From Alphaproteobacteria bacterium (GTDB taxonomy: Bacteria; Pseudomonadota; Alphaproteobacteria; Caulobacterales; Maricaulaceae): a DNA stretch of 64,000 nucleotides. The translations under genes were made by a program, and so were the position numbers. Below the pieces are notes generated by a model. It was given only the letters and a program-made list of their open reading frames with translations. It was not told the DNA's origin and ran no database searches. The stretch lies in the NCBI GenBank assembly GCA_024278855.1, contig JAJRSJ010000001.1, positions 41,139 to 105,138 of the forward strand. Direction: 5' to 3'. How positions within the stretch are numbered: position 1 is the stretch's first letter; the number at the start of each line of letters is the position of its first letter. This document shows positions 54,002-61,870 of this stretch, in pieces.

Positions 54002-54544
54002 CTAGCCAATGCTCTGGGACACGCCTAAAGAAAGGATCATCATCGTTGTTGCGCTGATTAAAATACCGACAAACACTGCCCCTATCCAATCAAAGCCCCC
54101 GATGCGCCACGCCAACCTGACATCAATAGCAAGCGTAGCCAAATACAAACTAAACCCGGTGAAATACACAAGTGAAAATGGCAATAGGCCCAAGAGATAC
54201 AGCACCGAAATAGCCGCAAGAACCCCAATCGCTAGCAAGATCGTCCAATTACGCACAATAACCCAGGGACGAAAACTGTCCAATTTATTGAACAACATGC
54301 TGAGAATATAAGCCAAGAGCGGAAATGCCAAAGTAATGAGGGCCAGTGTAAATGCAATGGTCTGGTAAGGGGGTGTCGCAGTATTGTCATTATAATGCAC
54401 CACCGCCGACGCCACGACCAAACCAAGGGGGATATAGAGAACTACGGCTAGAAATGAACGCGGCAGAGCGGGCGCAGACACATCTATATATTGCTGCCAT
54501 TCTTTGCCCATTAGGGCGTTTATTACGCCAGTAAAAACTCTCAT
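54002..54544 (-). CDS. Hypothetical five-TM membrane protein
   Basis: A 180-residue integral membrane protein of unknown function. Segments: FLAVVLYIPLGLVVASAVV, IAFTLALITLAFPLLAYIL, WTILLAIGVLAAISVLYLLG, FSLVYFTGFSLYLATLAID and WIGAVFVGILISATTMMIL. The N-terminus (FTGVINALMGKEWQQYIDVS) may be an amphipathic cap. Its start overlaps the dapE stop by 4 nt (ATGA), so it is translated together with dapE. Confidence 0.7.
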   Translation of the reverse strand: MRVFTGVINALMGKEWQQYIDVSAPALPRSFLAVVLYIPLGLVVASAVVHYNDNTATPPYQTIAFTLALITLAFPLLAYILSMLFNKLDSFRPWVIVRNWTILLAIGVLAAISVLYLLGLLPFSLVYFTGFSLYLATLAIDVRLAWRIGGFDWIGAVFVGILISATTMMILSLGVSQSIG

Positions 54545-55698
54545 AGGCCCTCAAAGTAGCGCACTAAAAACGCTTTGTAAATTTGTAACAGGTTTTTTAT
54601 ATCCTCCACAGCGGCGCATTCATTGACTTGGTGAATGGTCTTTCCGATCAAGCCGAACTCGACCACAGGCGCGTAATGGGTGATAAAGCGGGCGTCCGAC
54701 GTACCGCCGCTCGTGGATAATGTGGGCGCACGCCCGGTAATGTCTTTAATAGCCGCCGACAATGTGTCCGTGAACCCGCAAGGCTTTGTCAAAAACGGAC
54801 GGCCAGGAATTGTCAGATCAAGCTCTATGCGGCCATCAAACCCGCACCGCGCCGTTTTTGCTTCACCCTCGACCCAGGCCAGTAAATCTTCACCTGAATG
54901 TTCGGTATTAAAGCGGATGTTAAACTTGGCCGTTGCGGTTTCGGCAATAACATTATGGGCCGGATTGCCGACATCTACGGAGGTGATTTCAAGATTGGAC
55001 GGTTGGAAATTACCATTTCCCTCGTCCAGTTTTTTGGAGGCAAGCGCCGTCAATAATTTAAGCATTGTCGGCACAGGGTTTCCGGCCAGATCTGGATAAG
55101 CCACATGCCCCTGGGTCCCGACAACCTTGATGATGCCGTTGAGCGACCCGCGCCGGCCGATCTTGATCATCTCGCCCAAGGTGTTCGGATTAGTTGGCTC
55201 ACCGACCAGACAATGATCTATAATCTCGCCTTTAGCGGTGATAGCCTCCAGTAATTTTTTGGTACCGTGAAGCGCCGGCCCTTCCTCGTCGCCGGTGATT
55301 AAAAAACTGATGGAGCCAGAAGGCACCCACCCGCCCGCCAACAATTCCGAAACCGCCGCAACAAAAGCGGCAATCCCGCCTTTCATATCCGACGCGCCGC
55401 GCCCCCATATATGCCCGTCCTCAATCTCGCCGCCAAATGGATTATGCCGCCACTGCGTAGCATCACCCACAGGCACTACATCCACATGCCCGGCGTAGCA
55501 AACATTAGGCGCTCGTGTCCCCCGCCGCGCATAGAGATTATCCACCTCTTTAAAAGGATAGCGCGTACAAACAAAACCCATACCCTCAAGCGCATCCTGC
55601 AAAATCCCCAAAGCCCCCGCGTCCGCAGGCGTCACCGACGGACACCGGATCAAGTCGCGAGTTAGGCTTACGGGGTCTATCTTGGATGTGTTAGGCAT
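54541..55698 (-). CDS. dapE: Succinyl-diaminopimelate desuccinylase
   Basis: A 385-residue M20-family enzyme. CYAGHVDVVPVGD (zinc ligand histidine and aspartate), GRGASDMKGGIAAFVAA, FLITGDEEGPALHGTK (catalytic glutamate pair), LVGEPTNPNTLGEMIKIGRRGSLNG (in parts), and TSGGTSDARFITHYAPVVEFGLIG (in parts). It hydrolyses N-succinyl-LL-diaminopimelate in the DAP/lysine pathway. It overlaps ubiG by 8 nt and is followed by an overlapping membrane protein gene. Confidence 0.96.
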   Translation of the reverse strand: MPNTSKIDPVSLTRDLIRCPSVTPADAGALGILQDALEGMGFVCTRYPFKEVDNLYARRGTRAPNVCYAGHVDVVPVGDATQWRHNPFGGEIEDGHIWGRGASDMKGGIAAFVAAVSELLAGGWVPSGSISFLITGDEEGPALHGTKKLLEAITAKGEIIDHCLVGEPTNPNTLGEMIKIGRRGSLNGIIKVVGTQGHVAYPDLAGNPVPTMLKLLTALASKKLDEGNGNFQPSNLEITSVDVGNPAHNVIAETATAKFNIRFNTEHSGEDLLAWVEGEAKTARCGFDGRIELDLTIPGRPFLTKPCGFTDTLSAAIKDITGRAPTLSTSGGTSDARFITHYAPVVEFGLIGKTIHQVNECAAVEDIKNLLQIYKAFLVRYFEGL

Positions 55699-56461
55699 TT
55701 ACCGCCTTTATCAGATAATTCACCCCTAAATCACCCGTAATCTTCCAACTTCCCCCGAGCGGGTTATATGTCATACCTGCTGGTTCGTCCGGTGCTAGCC
55801 CGGCATCTTTTAGCATCCGCACCATCTCTACAGGCTTGATAAATTTGGCGTATTGGTGCGTGCCTTTGGGCAGCCAGTTCATGATGTACTCGGCGCCCAT
55901 GATGGCCAATGTGAACGCTTTGGCGGTACGGTTGATGGTTGAGCAGAACATCAAGCCGCCATTTCTGACCAGTCCGGCGCAAGTTTTGATAAATACGCCA
56001 GGATCAGTGACATGTTCCAAAACCTCCATATTTAACACCACATCATAAGGTTCCTGACCGCTATCCAACAAATCTTCGACACTGGAATATTTGTAATCAA
56101 TCACAAGCCCGGCTGCTTTGGCATGGATTTGCGCCGCTTTGATGTTTTTCTCCAAAGCGTCCACCCCGGTCACCTGTGCGCCAAGGCGAACCATTGGCTC
56201 ACACAGCAAACCACCCCCGCAGCCCACATCCAAGATATGCAGGCCTGTTAAGGGCATATCCTCGTCCGGGTCGCGCCGAAAATGGGCGCAAATCTCGTCC
56301 TTGATATAGCCGACACGACAGCCGTTCATCACATGCAAAGGCTTGAACTTACCGCTTGGATTCCACCAGTCTTCAGCCATTTTGGCAAAATGGGCCATTT
56401 CTGCCGGATCAACACTTGATGCTGTTTTATGGTTCGCGGTTTTGTGTTCTGTCACAGCCAT
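55691..56461 (-). CDS. ubiG: Ubiquinone biosynthesis O-methyltransferase
   Basis: About 256 residues from the ATG at 56461; the upstream part of the open frame is unlikely to be translated. SAM-binding GLHILDVGCGGGLLCEPMVRLG (in parts; motif I), VTGVDALEKNIKAAQIHA, VVLNMEVLEHVTDPGVFI (post I/II). UbiG motifs are FAKMAEDWWNPSGKFKPLH at the N-terminus and NRTAKAFTLAIMGAEYIMNWLPKGTHQYAKFIKP (in parts). It methylates both O positions in ubiquinone synthesis. It is divergent from lysC across 74 bp. Confidence 0.95.
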   Translation of the reverse strand: MAVTEHKTANHKTASSVDPAEMAHFAKMAEDWWNPSGKFKPLHVMNGCRVGYIKDEICAHFRRDPDEDMPLTGLHILDVGCGGGLLCEPMVRLGAQVTGVDALEKNIKAAQIHAKAAGLVIDYKYSSVEDLLDSGQEPYDVVLNMEVLEHVTDPGVFIKTCAGLVRNGGLMFCSTINRTAKAFTLAIMGAEYIMNWLPKGTHQYAKFIKPVEMVRMLKDAGLAPDEPAGMTYNPLGGSWKITGDLGVNYLIKAVNA

Positions 56462-56535
56462 AATCGTTCTTTCTATTTCGGTAAATTGCTTATAAACAAA
56501 GGCTCGAATAAACACCAGAGCAGTAAAGAGACTTT

Positions 56536-57201
56536 ATGGCGCGCATTGTCATGAAATTTGGCGGCACTTCAGTGGCAGATCTGGACAGGATCCGCCATGT
56601 GAGCGAACTTGTGGCCTGTGAAGCGAAAAAGGGTCATGAAGTGGCCGTGGTGGTTTCGGCTATGTCCGGGGAAACCAACCGGTTGGTCGGTTTTGTGGAA
56701 GACCTGGCGGCGGATACACAAAACGGCGGCGCAATAGACGATGAATATGACACGATTGTTGCGTCCGGCGAACAAGTGACTAGCGGCCTGTTGTCCATTG
56801 CCCTTAGACGCCGGGGCATTAAGGCGCGTTCGTGGCAAGGCTGGCAAATTCCCTTGCAAACCGACGGCGCCCATGCTTCGGCCCGCATCAAAGGCATCGA
56901 GACTTTGGCTTTTAACCGTTCGCTCAAAGACGGCACCGTTGGTGTTGTCGCCGGGTTTCAGGGCATTAGCCCCGACGGACGGGTCTCCACACTTGGGCGC
57001 GGCGGTTCGGATACGTCTGCGGTGGCTTTGGCCGTGGCCTGGGGAGCTGACCGTTGTGATATTTACACGGATGTAGACGGCGTCTATACAGCAGACCCGC
57101 GTATTGTGCCAGAAGCAAGGCGGCTTGACCGGATTGCATTTGAGGAAATGTTGGAACTGGCCTCACAGGGGGCGAAAGTGCTACAGACCAGGTCGGTCTA
57201 G
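56536..57201 (+). CDS. lysC: Aspartate kinase, catalytic part, ended by an in-frame amber codon
   Basis: Codons 1-221 give a complete-looking N-terminal aspartokinase: [22 protein letters not shown] (in parts), [57 protein letters not shown] (in parts), [21 protein letters not shown] (in parts) and [16 protein letters not shown]. Codon 222 is TAG at 57199-57201, where the family almost always has glutamate (RSVELAM). Downstream codons LAMNNNLPIRVLSSF continue in frame and are the expected continuation. The enzyme phosphorylates aspartate, the entry to lysine/DAP, threonine and methionine synthesis, so the break is striking. A real mutation, a sequencing error, or a split enzyme are all possible. 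Confidence 0.85.
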   Translation: MARIVMKFGGTSVADLDRIRHVSELVACEAKKGHEVAVVVSAMSGETNRLVGFVEDLAADTQNGGAIDDEYDTIVASGEQVTSGLLSIALRRRGIKARSWQGWQIPLQTDGAHASARIKGIETLAFNRSLKDGTVGVVAGFQGISPDGRVSTLGRGGSDTSAVALAVAWGADRCDIYTDVDGVYTADPRIVPEARRLDRIAFEEMLELASQGAKVLQTRSV

Positions 57202-57780
57202 TTGGCGATGAATAACAATTTGCCCATCAGGGTGTTGAGCAGTTTTAAGGGCGTCTCGCAGGACAACCCTGGAACTCTGGTATCTGCAGAGGAGAAAACC
57301 ATGGAAGAACGTGTCGTTAGCGGCGTGGCCTATGCCCGCGATGAAGCACAAATTTCGCTGCTCAGACTCAAGGACGTGCCCGGTGTGGTCGCACGGGTTT
57401 GCGGGGTTATGGCAGCCGCAAATATCAGCGTCGATATGATCGTCCAGGGCACATCGCGCCGCGAAGACAGTGCCAATCTGGTGTTTACCATCGGTAAGCG
57501 CGATCTTGATAAAGCTATGAATACACTGGGTGCCAATAAAGATGCCATTGGTTATGACGGCATTTTGGTTAATGACAAGGTTTCGAAAATTTCTGTCGTC
57601 GGGGTCGGCATGCGTTCCCATGCCGGCGTCGCCCACACCATGTTTGCGGCCTTGGCTGAACGGAATATCAATATCGAGGTGATCGCCACATCAGAGATCA
57701 AAATCAGTGTATTGATCGATTCCGATATGACGGAACTGGCCGTGCGCGCCTTACACAGCGCCTTTGAGCTCGGTCCGTAA
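57202..57780 (+). CDS. lysC: Aspartate kinase, regulatory ACT part (beta-type)
   Basis: In-frame continuation of the preceding part: LAMNNNLPIRVLSSF, DNPGTLV, then the two ACT domains (ISLLRLKDVPGVVARVCGVMAAANISVDMI in parts; ISVVGVGMRSHAGVAHTMFAALAERNINIEVIATSEIKISVLI in parts). The ATG at 57301 has GAGGAG about six bases upstream and begins MEERVVSGVAYA, the position and sequence style of the beta-subunit start known in other lysC genes (C. glutamicum: MEEAVLTGVA). A free ACT subunit of about 159 residues could therefore be made. Its stop directly precedes the ptsP start (TAA ATG). Confidence 0.8.
   Translation: MAMNNNLPIRVLSSFKGVSQDNPGTLVSAEEKTMEERVVSGVAYARDEAQISLLRLKDVPGVVARVCGVMAAANISVDMIVQGTSRREDSANLVFTIGKRDLDKAMNTLGANKDAIGYDGILVNDKVSKISVVGVGMRSHAGVAHTMFAALAERNINIEVIATSEIKISVLIDSDMTELAVRALHSAFELGP
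57283..57303 (+). promoter_or_regulatory. Internal ribosome-binding site for a lysC beta subunit
   Basis: GCAGAGGAGAAAACCATG places GAGGAG six bases ahead of an in-frame ATG at 57301. The downstream peptide starts at the canonical regulatory-subunit position of aspartokinases. Confidence 0.6.
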
Positions 57781-60141
57781 ATGAAAATTCCGCCCATCAA
57801 TATCAAACCCGACCCTGGCGCTAATTTGCTCAAGCGCATTCGCGGGCTTATGGCATCAGAAGAAGGCGTACAGGCGCGGCTTGATAAATTTGTCAAAATC
57901 ATCTCCTCGGCCATGAAAGCCAATGTGGCATCTATTTATTTACGCGCCGGGGACGAATTGGAATTATGTGCCACAAAAGGCCTCAAACAAACTGCGGTTC
58001 ACACCACACGTCTGGGCATAAATCAGGGCTTGGTCGGCAATGTAGCGCGCCGCGCCCGGGTGCTAAATCTGGCCGAAGCCGCAGATCACAAAGACTTTCT
58101 GTTTAAGCCTGAAACTGGCGAACAGCGCTTTCATTCTTTTTTGGGTGTGCCGTTGTTGCGCGGTGGTCGCAATCTCGGCGTCTTGGTTGTGCAAGGAAAA
58201 CGCGCCCGAATTTATAGCGAAGCTGAAGTTGAAAACTTGCTCACGGCAGCGACTTTGCTCGCGGAAATTGCTATTGCAGACGAGCGGGCGGGCGGGAAAA
58301 AAGCCCGCCTCAAAGGCATTCACTTAACGCCAACTGGCCCGGAGACCATTACGGGCCAAGCCTTTGCTGACGGGCTCGTGCAGGGCCGCGCCGTGCTGCA
58401 TTTGCCGCCTGTGGCGTCTGGTGCTATGATTGCAGCCAAGCCGGCCGAAGAACAAATAAGACTGGAAAAAGCTATCCGCCAAATGCGCCGCTCCGTAGAT
58501 GCAATGGTGGACGAAGTTAACGGCGACACGGTCGGCGAGGGGGCCAATACGGGTGCAGCTACGGGTGCAGCAATGGGGACTGCCTCCATGGTTCCAGCTT
58601 CCAAGGAAATTTTTGAAAGTTACCGCTTGTTCGCCTATGACCGCAAATGGCTCGCGAGCCTGCGCGAGGCCGTCAATACGGGCCTGACCGCCGAAGCCGC
58701 GGTCGAACGCGTACGCAACGAACACCGTGCGCGGATGCAAAAAGCCCGCGACCCTTATCTGCGGGCACGGTTACACGATTTGGAAGACTTGGCCAACCGG
58801 ATGTTGCGCACGCTCGGCGGCGAAAATGTTGCGCCGGGGCAAAGACAACTCCCGGACAATGCCGTAGTCTTCGCCCGCAATCTCGGCCCGGCAGAAGTGC
58901 TGGATTATGACCGGGACAAACTGCGCGGCATTGTGCTAGAAGAAGGGGCAGCCACTGCCCATGCCACCATTATTTGCCGCACGCTCGGCATTCCCTTGGT
59001 CGGCCACGCCGAGCGGGTGCTTGACCGGGTTGAAGCTGATGATCAGGTTTTGGTGGACGGGGAAATTGGCGAAGTCCGTATCCGCCCAACCCCGAAGGAT
59101 ATTGATGATTTTTTGGTGCGGCTCGGCATAAAGGCTGAGCTTAGCACCGCTTTTAAGCAACAGCGTAACCTTAAGGCCGTCACCAAAGACGGGCAGAAAA
59201 TATCATTACTGCTCAATGCGGGCCTATTGGTAGATTTGCCGGGCCTAGACAGTATGGGGGCGGACGGGATCGGATTGTTTAGAACCGAATTTCAATTTAT
59301 GGTTTCCGAGCGCATGCCGCGCCTGGTTGAACAAGTTGCATTATATAAACGCGCTTTGACGGCGGCTAAAAAAGGCGATGGAAACCGCCCGGTCACCTTC
59401 CGTACTCTTGATCTGGGCGGCGATAAAATCCTGCCCTATGCCGATCCGCAACCGGAAGAAAATCCGGCCATTGGCTGGCGAGCCATTCGCATCGGTTTGG
59501 ACCGTCCCGCCATGTTGCGCTATCAGTTACGGGCATTATTACTGGCCGGTGCAGGCCAACATTTACGTATTATGTTTCCTATGGTCGCCACTACATCCGA
59601 GTTTCAAGCGGCGCGGGCTTTACTCGACAAAGAAATTGCCCGCACGGAAAAAATCGGCGGGGCCGCGCCGGCTAAACTTGAAGTCGGTGTCATGTTGGAA
59701 ACCCCTGCTCTTGCCTGGCAGATCGATGCCATTTGCCATTATGCTGATTTTGTCTCGGTTGGGGCCAATGATTTAATGCAGTTTTTCTTTGCAGCTGATC
59801 GGGATAATCCGCGTGTAGCCGGGCTTTATGACGGCTTGCATCCGGCGGCTTTGTCCCTTTTGTCCCATATTGCAGATCGGTGTAAAGCTAATAAAACTCA
59901 ATTGACCGTCTGCGGCGAAATGGCGGGTAAACCTCTGGAAGCTATTTGTTTAACGGCGCTTGGATATAGAAATTTGTCCATGCCTGTCACGGGTATCGGC
60001 CCGGTAAAAAGTGCCATATTGGCCTTGGACGCACATAAGCTTGCGACCTTGATAAAGCCGAAAATCACATCGGCAACGCCAGCAGATACGCTGCGCGAAG
60101 ATGTATTGAACTTCTGTGCGCAAGAAAGGATACCGGTTTAA
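57781..60141 (+). CDS. ptsP: Phosphoenolpyruvate--protein phosphotransferase, nitrogen PTS (EI-Ntr)
   Basis: A 786-residue EI-Ntr. Residues about 20-170 are a GAF domain (IISSAMKANVASIYLRAGDE, FLGVPLLRGGRNLGVLVVQG). Residues about 190-420 are the EI N-terminal part with the phosphorylated histidine H394 in EEGAATAHATI, and the rest is the PEP-binding barrel (ADGIGLFRTEFQFMV, TFRTLDLGGDKILPY, VSVGANDLMQFFFAADRDNP in parts, CGEMAG). It transfers phosphate to NPr in regulation of nitrogen, potassium and stress functions. Residues about 247-274 are a glycine/alanine/threonine-rich insertion. The gene follows lysC without a gap. Confidence 0.95.
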   Translation: MKIPPINIKPDPGANLLKRIRGLMASEEGVQARLDKFVKIISSAMKANVASIYLRAGDELELCATKGLKQTAVHTTRLGINQGLVGNVARRARVLNLAEAADHKDFLFKPETGEQRFHSFLGVPLLRGGRNLGVLVVQGKRARIYSEAEVENLLTAATLLAEIAIADERAGGKKARLKGIHLTPTGPETITGQAFADGLVQGRAVLHLPPVASGAMIAAKPAEEQIRLEKAIRQMRRSVDAMVDEVNGDTVGEGANTGAATGAAMGTASMVPASKEIFESYRLFAYDRKWLASLREAVNTGLTAEAAVERVRNEHRARMQKARDPYLRARLHDLEDLANRMLRTLGGENVAPGQRQLPDNAVVFARNLGPAEVLDYDRDKLRGIVLEEGAATAHATIICRTLGIPLVGHAERVLDRVEADDQVLVDGEIGEVRIRPTPKDIDDFLVRLGIKAELSTAFKQQRNLKAVTKDGQKISLLLNAGLLVDLPGLDSMGADGIGLFRTEFQFMVSERMPRLVEQVALYKRALTAAKKGDGNRPVTFRTLDLGGDKILPYADPQPEENPAIGWRAIRIGLDRPAMLRYQLRALLLAGAGQHLRIMFPMVATTSEFQAARALLDKEIARTEKIGGAAPAKLEVGVMLETPALAWQIDAICHYADFVSVGANDLMQFFFAADRDNPRVAGLYDGLHPAALSLLSHIADRCKANKTQLTVCGEMAGKPLEAICLTALGYRNLSMPVTGIGPVKSAILALDAHKLATLIKPKITSATPADTLREDVLNFCAQERIPV

Positions 60142-60143
60142 TC

Positions 60144-60935
60144 ATGGCCCGCTTGCATAATAAAATCTGTATCATAACCGGTGCGGCTCGCGGAATTGGC
60201 GAAGCTATAGCCCGCGCTTTTGCGGACGAAGGTGCGCAGGTTATTGTCACCGACAAGGACGCCGCAAACGGTAAAATACTCGCCGCCGCAATTGGCGCTG
60301 CGTTTTTCGAACTGGACATTGCCAAAGAACAGCACTGGGACGGTTTAGCCAAAGCTTATCCAAATATTGATGTACTGGTTAACAATGCCGGCATTACCGG
60401 ATTTGAAAACGGTGTCGTGGCTCACGACCCGGAACATGCCAGCCTAGCCGATTGGCGGGCCGTGCATAGGGTCAATACGGACGGCACTTTTTTAGGCTGC
60501 CGCTACGGTATCAAAGCCATGGGAAAATCGGGCGCCGGCTCCATCATCAATATATCGTCCCGCTCCGGCATGGTCGGCATTCCAGCGGCGGCAGCCTATG
60601 CTGCCTCCAAAGCCGCTATCCGCAACCATACCAAAACCGTGGCACTTTATTGCGCCCAGCAAGGCCTGAATATCCGCTGCAACTCCGTCCACCCCGCCGC
60701 CATCATGACCCCCATGTGGGAACCTATGTTACCGCCAGATGAAAAAGCCCGCAAGCAAGCTATACAAGCCCTGGTCAAAGATACGCCCTTGCAACGTTTC
60801 GGCGAACCGTCCGAAGTCGCCGCAATCTGCGTGCTGTTGGCATCCGACGAAGCCTCCTACATAACAGGCGCAGAGTTCACAATAGACGGCGGTATATTGG
60901 CCGGTTCAGCGGCGGTGCCGGGAAGCTGTAAATAA
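60144..60935 (+). CDS. Short-chain dehydrogenase/reductase
   Basis: A 263-residue classical SDR: ITGAARGIGEAIARAFADEG (cofactor motif TGxxxGIG), VLVNNAGITGFENG, GSIINISSRSGMVGIPAAAAYAASKAAIRNHTKTVALYC (in parts; catalytic YxxxK with the serine upstream), and C-terminal DEASYITGAEFTIDGG. The aspartate in VTDKDA suggests a preference for NAD(H). The substrate is unknown; homologues include cyclohexanol/cyclopentanol dehydrogenases. It is 2 nt after ptsP. Confidence 0.92.
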   Translation: MARLHNKICIITGAARGIGEAIARAFADEGAQVIVTDKDAANGKILAAAIGAAFFELDIAKEQHWDGLAKAYPNIDVLVNNAGITGFENGVVAHDPEHASLADWRAVHRVNTDGTFLGCRYGIKAMGKSGAGSIINISSRSGMVGIPAAAAYAASKAAIRNHTKTVALYCAQQGLNIRCNSVHPAAIMTPMWEPMLPPDEKARKQAIQALVKDTPLQRFGEPSEVAAICVLLASDEASYITGAEFTIDGGILAGSAAVPGSCK

Positions 60936-60937
60936 AG

Positions 60938-61348
60938 CTATGATTGGGTACGGACTTTCAAACTGACTGGGATGTCGACTAAATCAAATTGATCTTTTAG
61001 GTAAACCACATCTCCATATTCAGCCTTGGCGTCTGCGCCGATAGTCACAGAAATTTGAGGGTTTTCGGCGCGCTGTGATTGGACACGGTAAGGTATCCTG
61101 GAAATTTCAACGATTTGTCCATTTACACTCGTTCGCCCGTCTGAATGTAAATAAATGTTAATTGGCTTGTCGCCACAATCACATAACGGGTCGTTACTAG
61201 ACTGCCTCAGTTCAATTCCCTCTTCGCTGATAAATGTGGCAGTGACAATAAAGAAAATGAGGAGGATAAATACAATATCCAACATAGGTGTCATATCTAC
61301 ATCGCTACCAGCTTTACTGCGCCGCGCCTTACGAATTGATAGAGACAT
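60938..61348 (-). CDS. ExbD/TolR-family biopolymer transport protein
   Basis: About 136 residues from the ATG at 61348 (GGGAGGG upstream). The N-terminal basic segment precedes DVDMTPMLDIVFILLIFFIVTATFI, the single membrane helix with the functional aspartate (D in MLDIVFILLIFF). The periplasmic part ends with VYLKDQFDLVDIPVSLKV. It would work with an ExbB/TolQ proton channel, which is not encoded nearby. Two cysteines (LCDCGD) are unusual in the family and could form a disulfide. Confidence 0.9.
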   Translation of the reverse strand: MSLSIRKARRSKAGSDVDMTPMLDIVFILLIFFIVTATFISEEGIELRQSSNDPLCDCGDKPINIYLHSDGRTSVNGQIVEISRIPYRVQSQRAENPQISVTIGADAKAEYGDVVYLKDQFDLVDIPVSLKVRTQS

Positions 61349-61416
61349 AACACCCTCCCAAAAGGATGTTATATCATTACTCATATAAATACAAGTGAAA
61401 TATTATATTATCCACC

Positions 61417-61459
61417 CACACTTCGCTCACCCCTGCGCATACAGGGTGAGCGAGGTGTG
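61417..61459. repeat. Palindromic repeat, second copy of the family at 1370-1473
   Basis: CACACTTCGCTCACCC (61417-61432) pairs with GGGTGAGCGAGGTGTG (61444-61459) with one wobble. It shares the CGCTCACCCCTGCG core with the repeat near 1378-1390. It lies in the 198-bp spacer between exbD and ybaB; the rest of this spacer holds nothing recognisable. Confidence 0.65.
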
Positions 61460-61546
61460 CGGGAAGGGTTAGGCGCTTAATTCTTGGTAATTTTACACAC
61501 AGTCTAAACCGGACACCATTCATAATAACCGGAAAAAGAGGTTGCC

Positions 61547-61870
61547 CTAAAACGGCAGTTTCATACCTTCTGGCACTTGAATGTCACCCATTGCTGATTG
61601 CATGGTCTCGGACTGTTTTTGGTCGATTTTTATTTTGGCGTCGTGATAGGCGGCGATGATCAGGTCTTCCAGTATTTCGGCTTCGTCCGGGACGATCATG
61701 GCCGGGTCAATATTGACGGATTGCATATGACCTTCGACGGACAGGGTGATGCGCACCATGCCGCCGCCGCTAACACCTTCGGCGCGCAAATCGGCGACCT
61801 TGGCTTTGGCGGCTTCCATTTTTTCTTGCATTTCCTTGGCTTGTTTCATCAAGCCCATAATGTCTTTCAT
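61547..61870 (-). CDS. ybaB: YbaB/EbfC nucleoid-associated protein
   Basis: A 107-residue protein typical of the family: MKDIMGLMKQAKEMQEKMEA, VADLRAEGVSGGGMVRITLS and EILEDLIIAAYHDAKIKIDQ. It binds DNA as a dimer. The start overlaps the dnaX stop (ATGA), the usual dnaX-ybaB order; recR, which often follows, is not here. Confidence 0.95.
   Translation of the reverse strand: MKDIMGLMKQAKEMQEKMEAAKAKVADLRAEGVSGGGMVRITLSVEGHMQSVNIDPAMIVPDEAEILEDLIIAAYHDAKIKIDQKQSETMQSAMGDIQVPEGMKLPF

Noticed and set aside
57199..57201. Recoding of TAG as an amino acid
   Set aside because: Several genes in the window end with TAG at the expected positions, so a genome-wide reassignment is unlikely.
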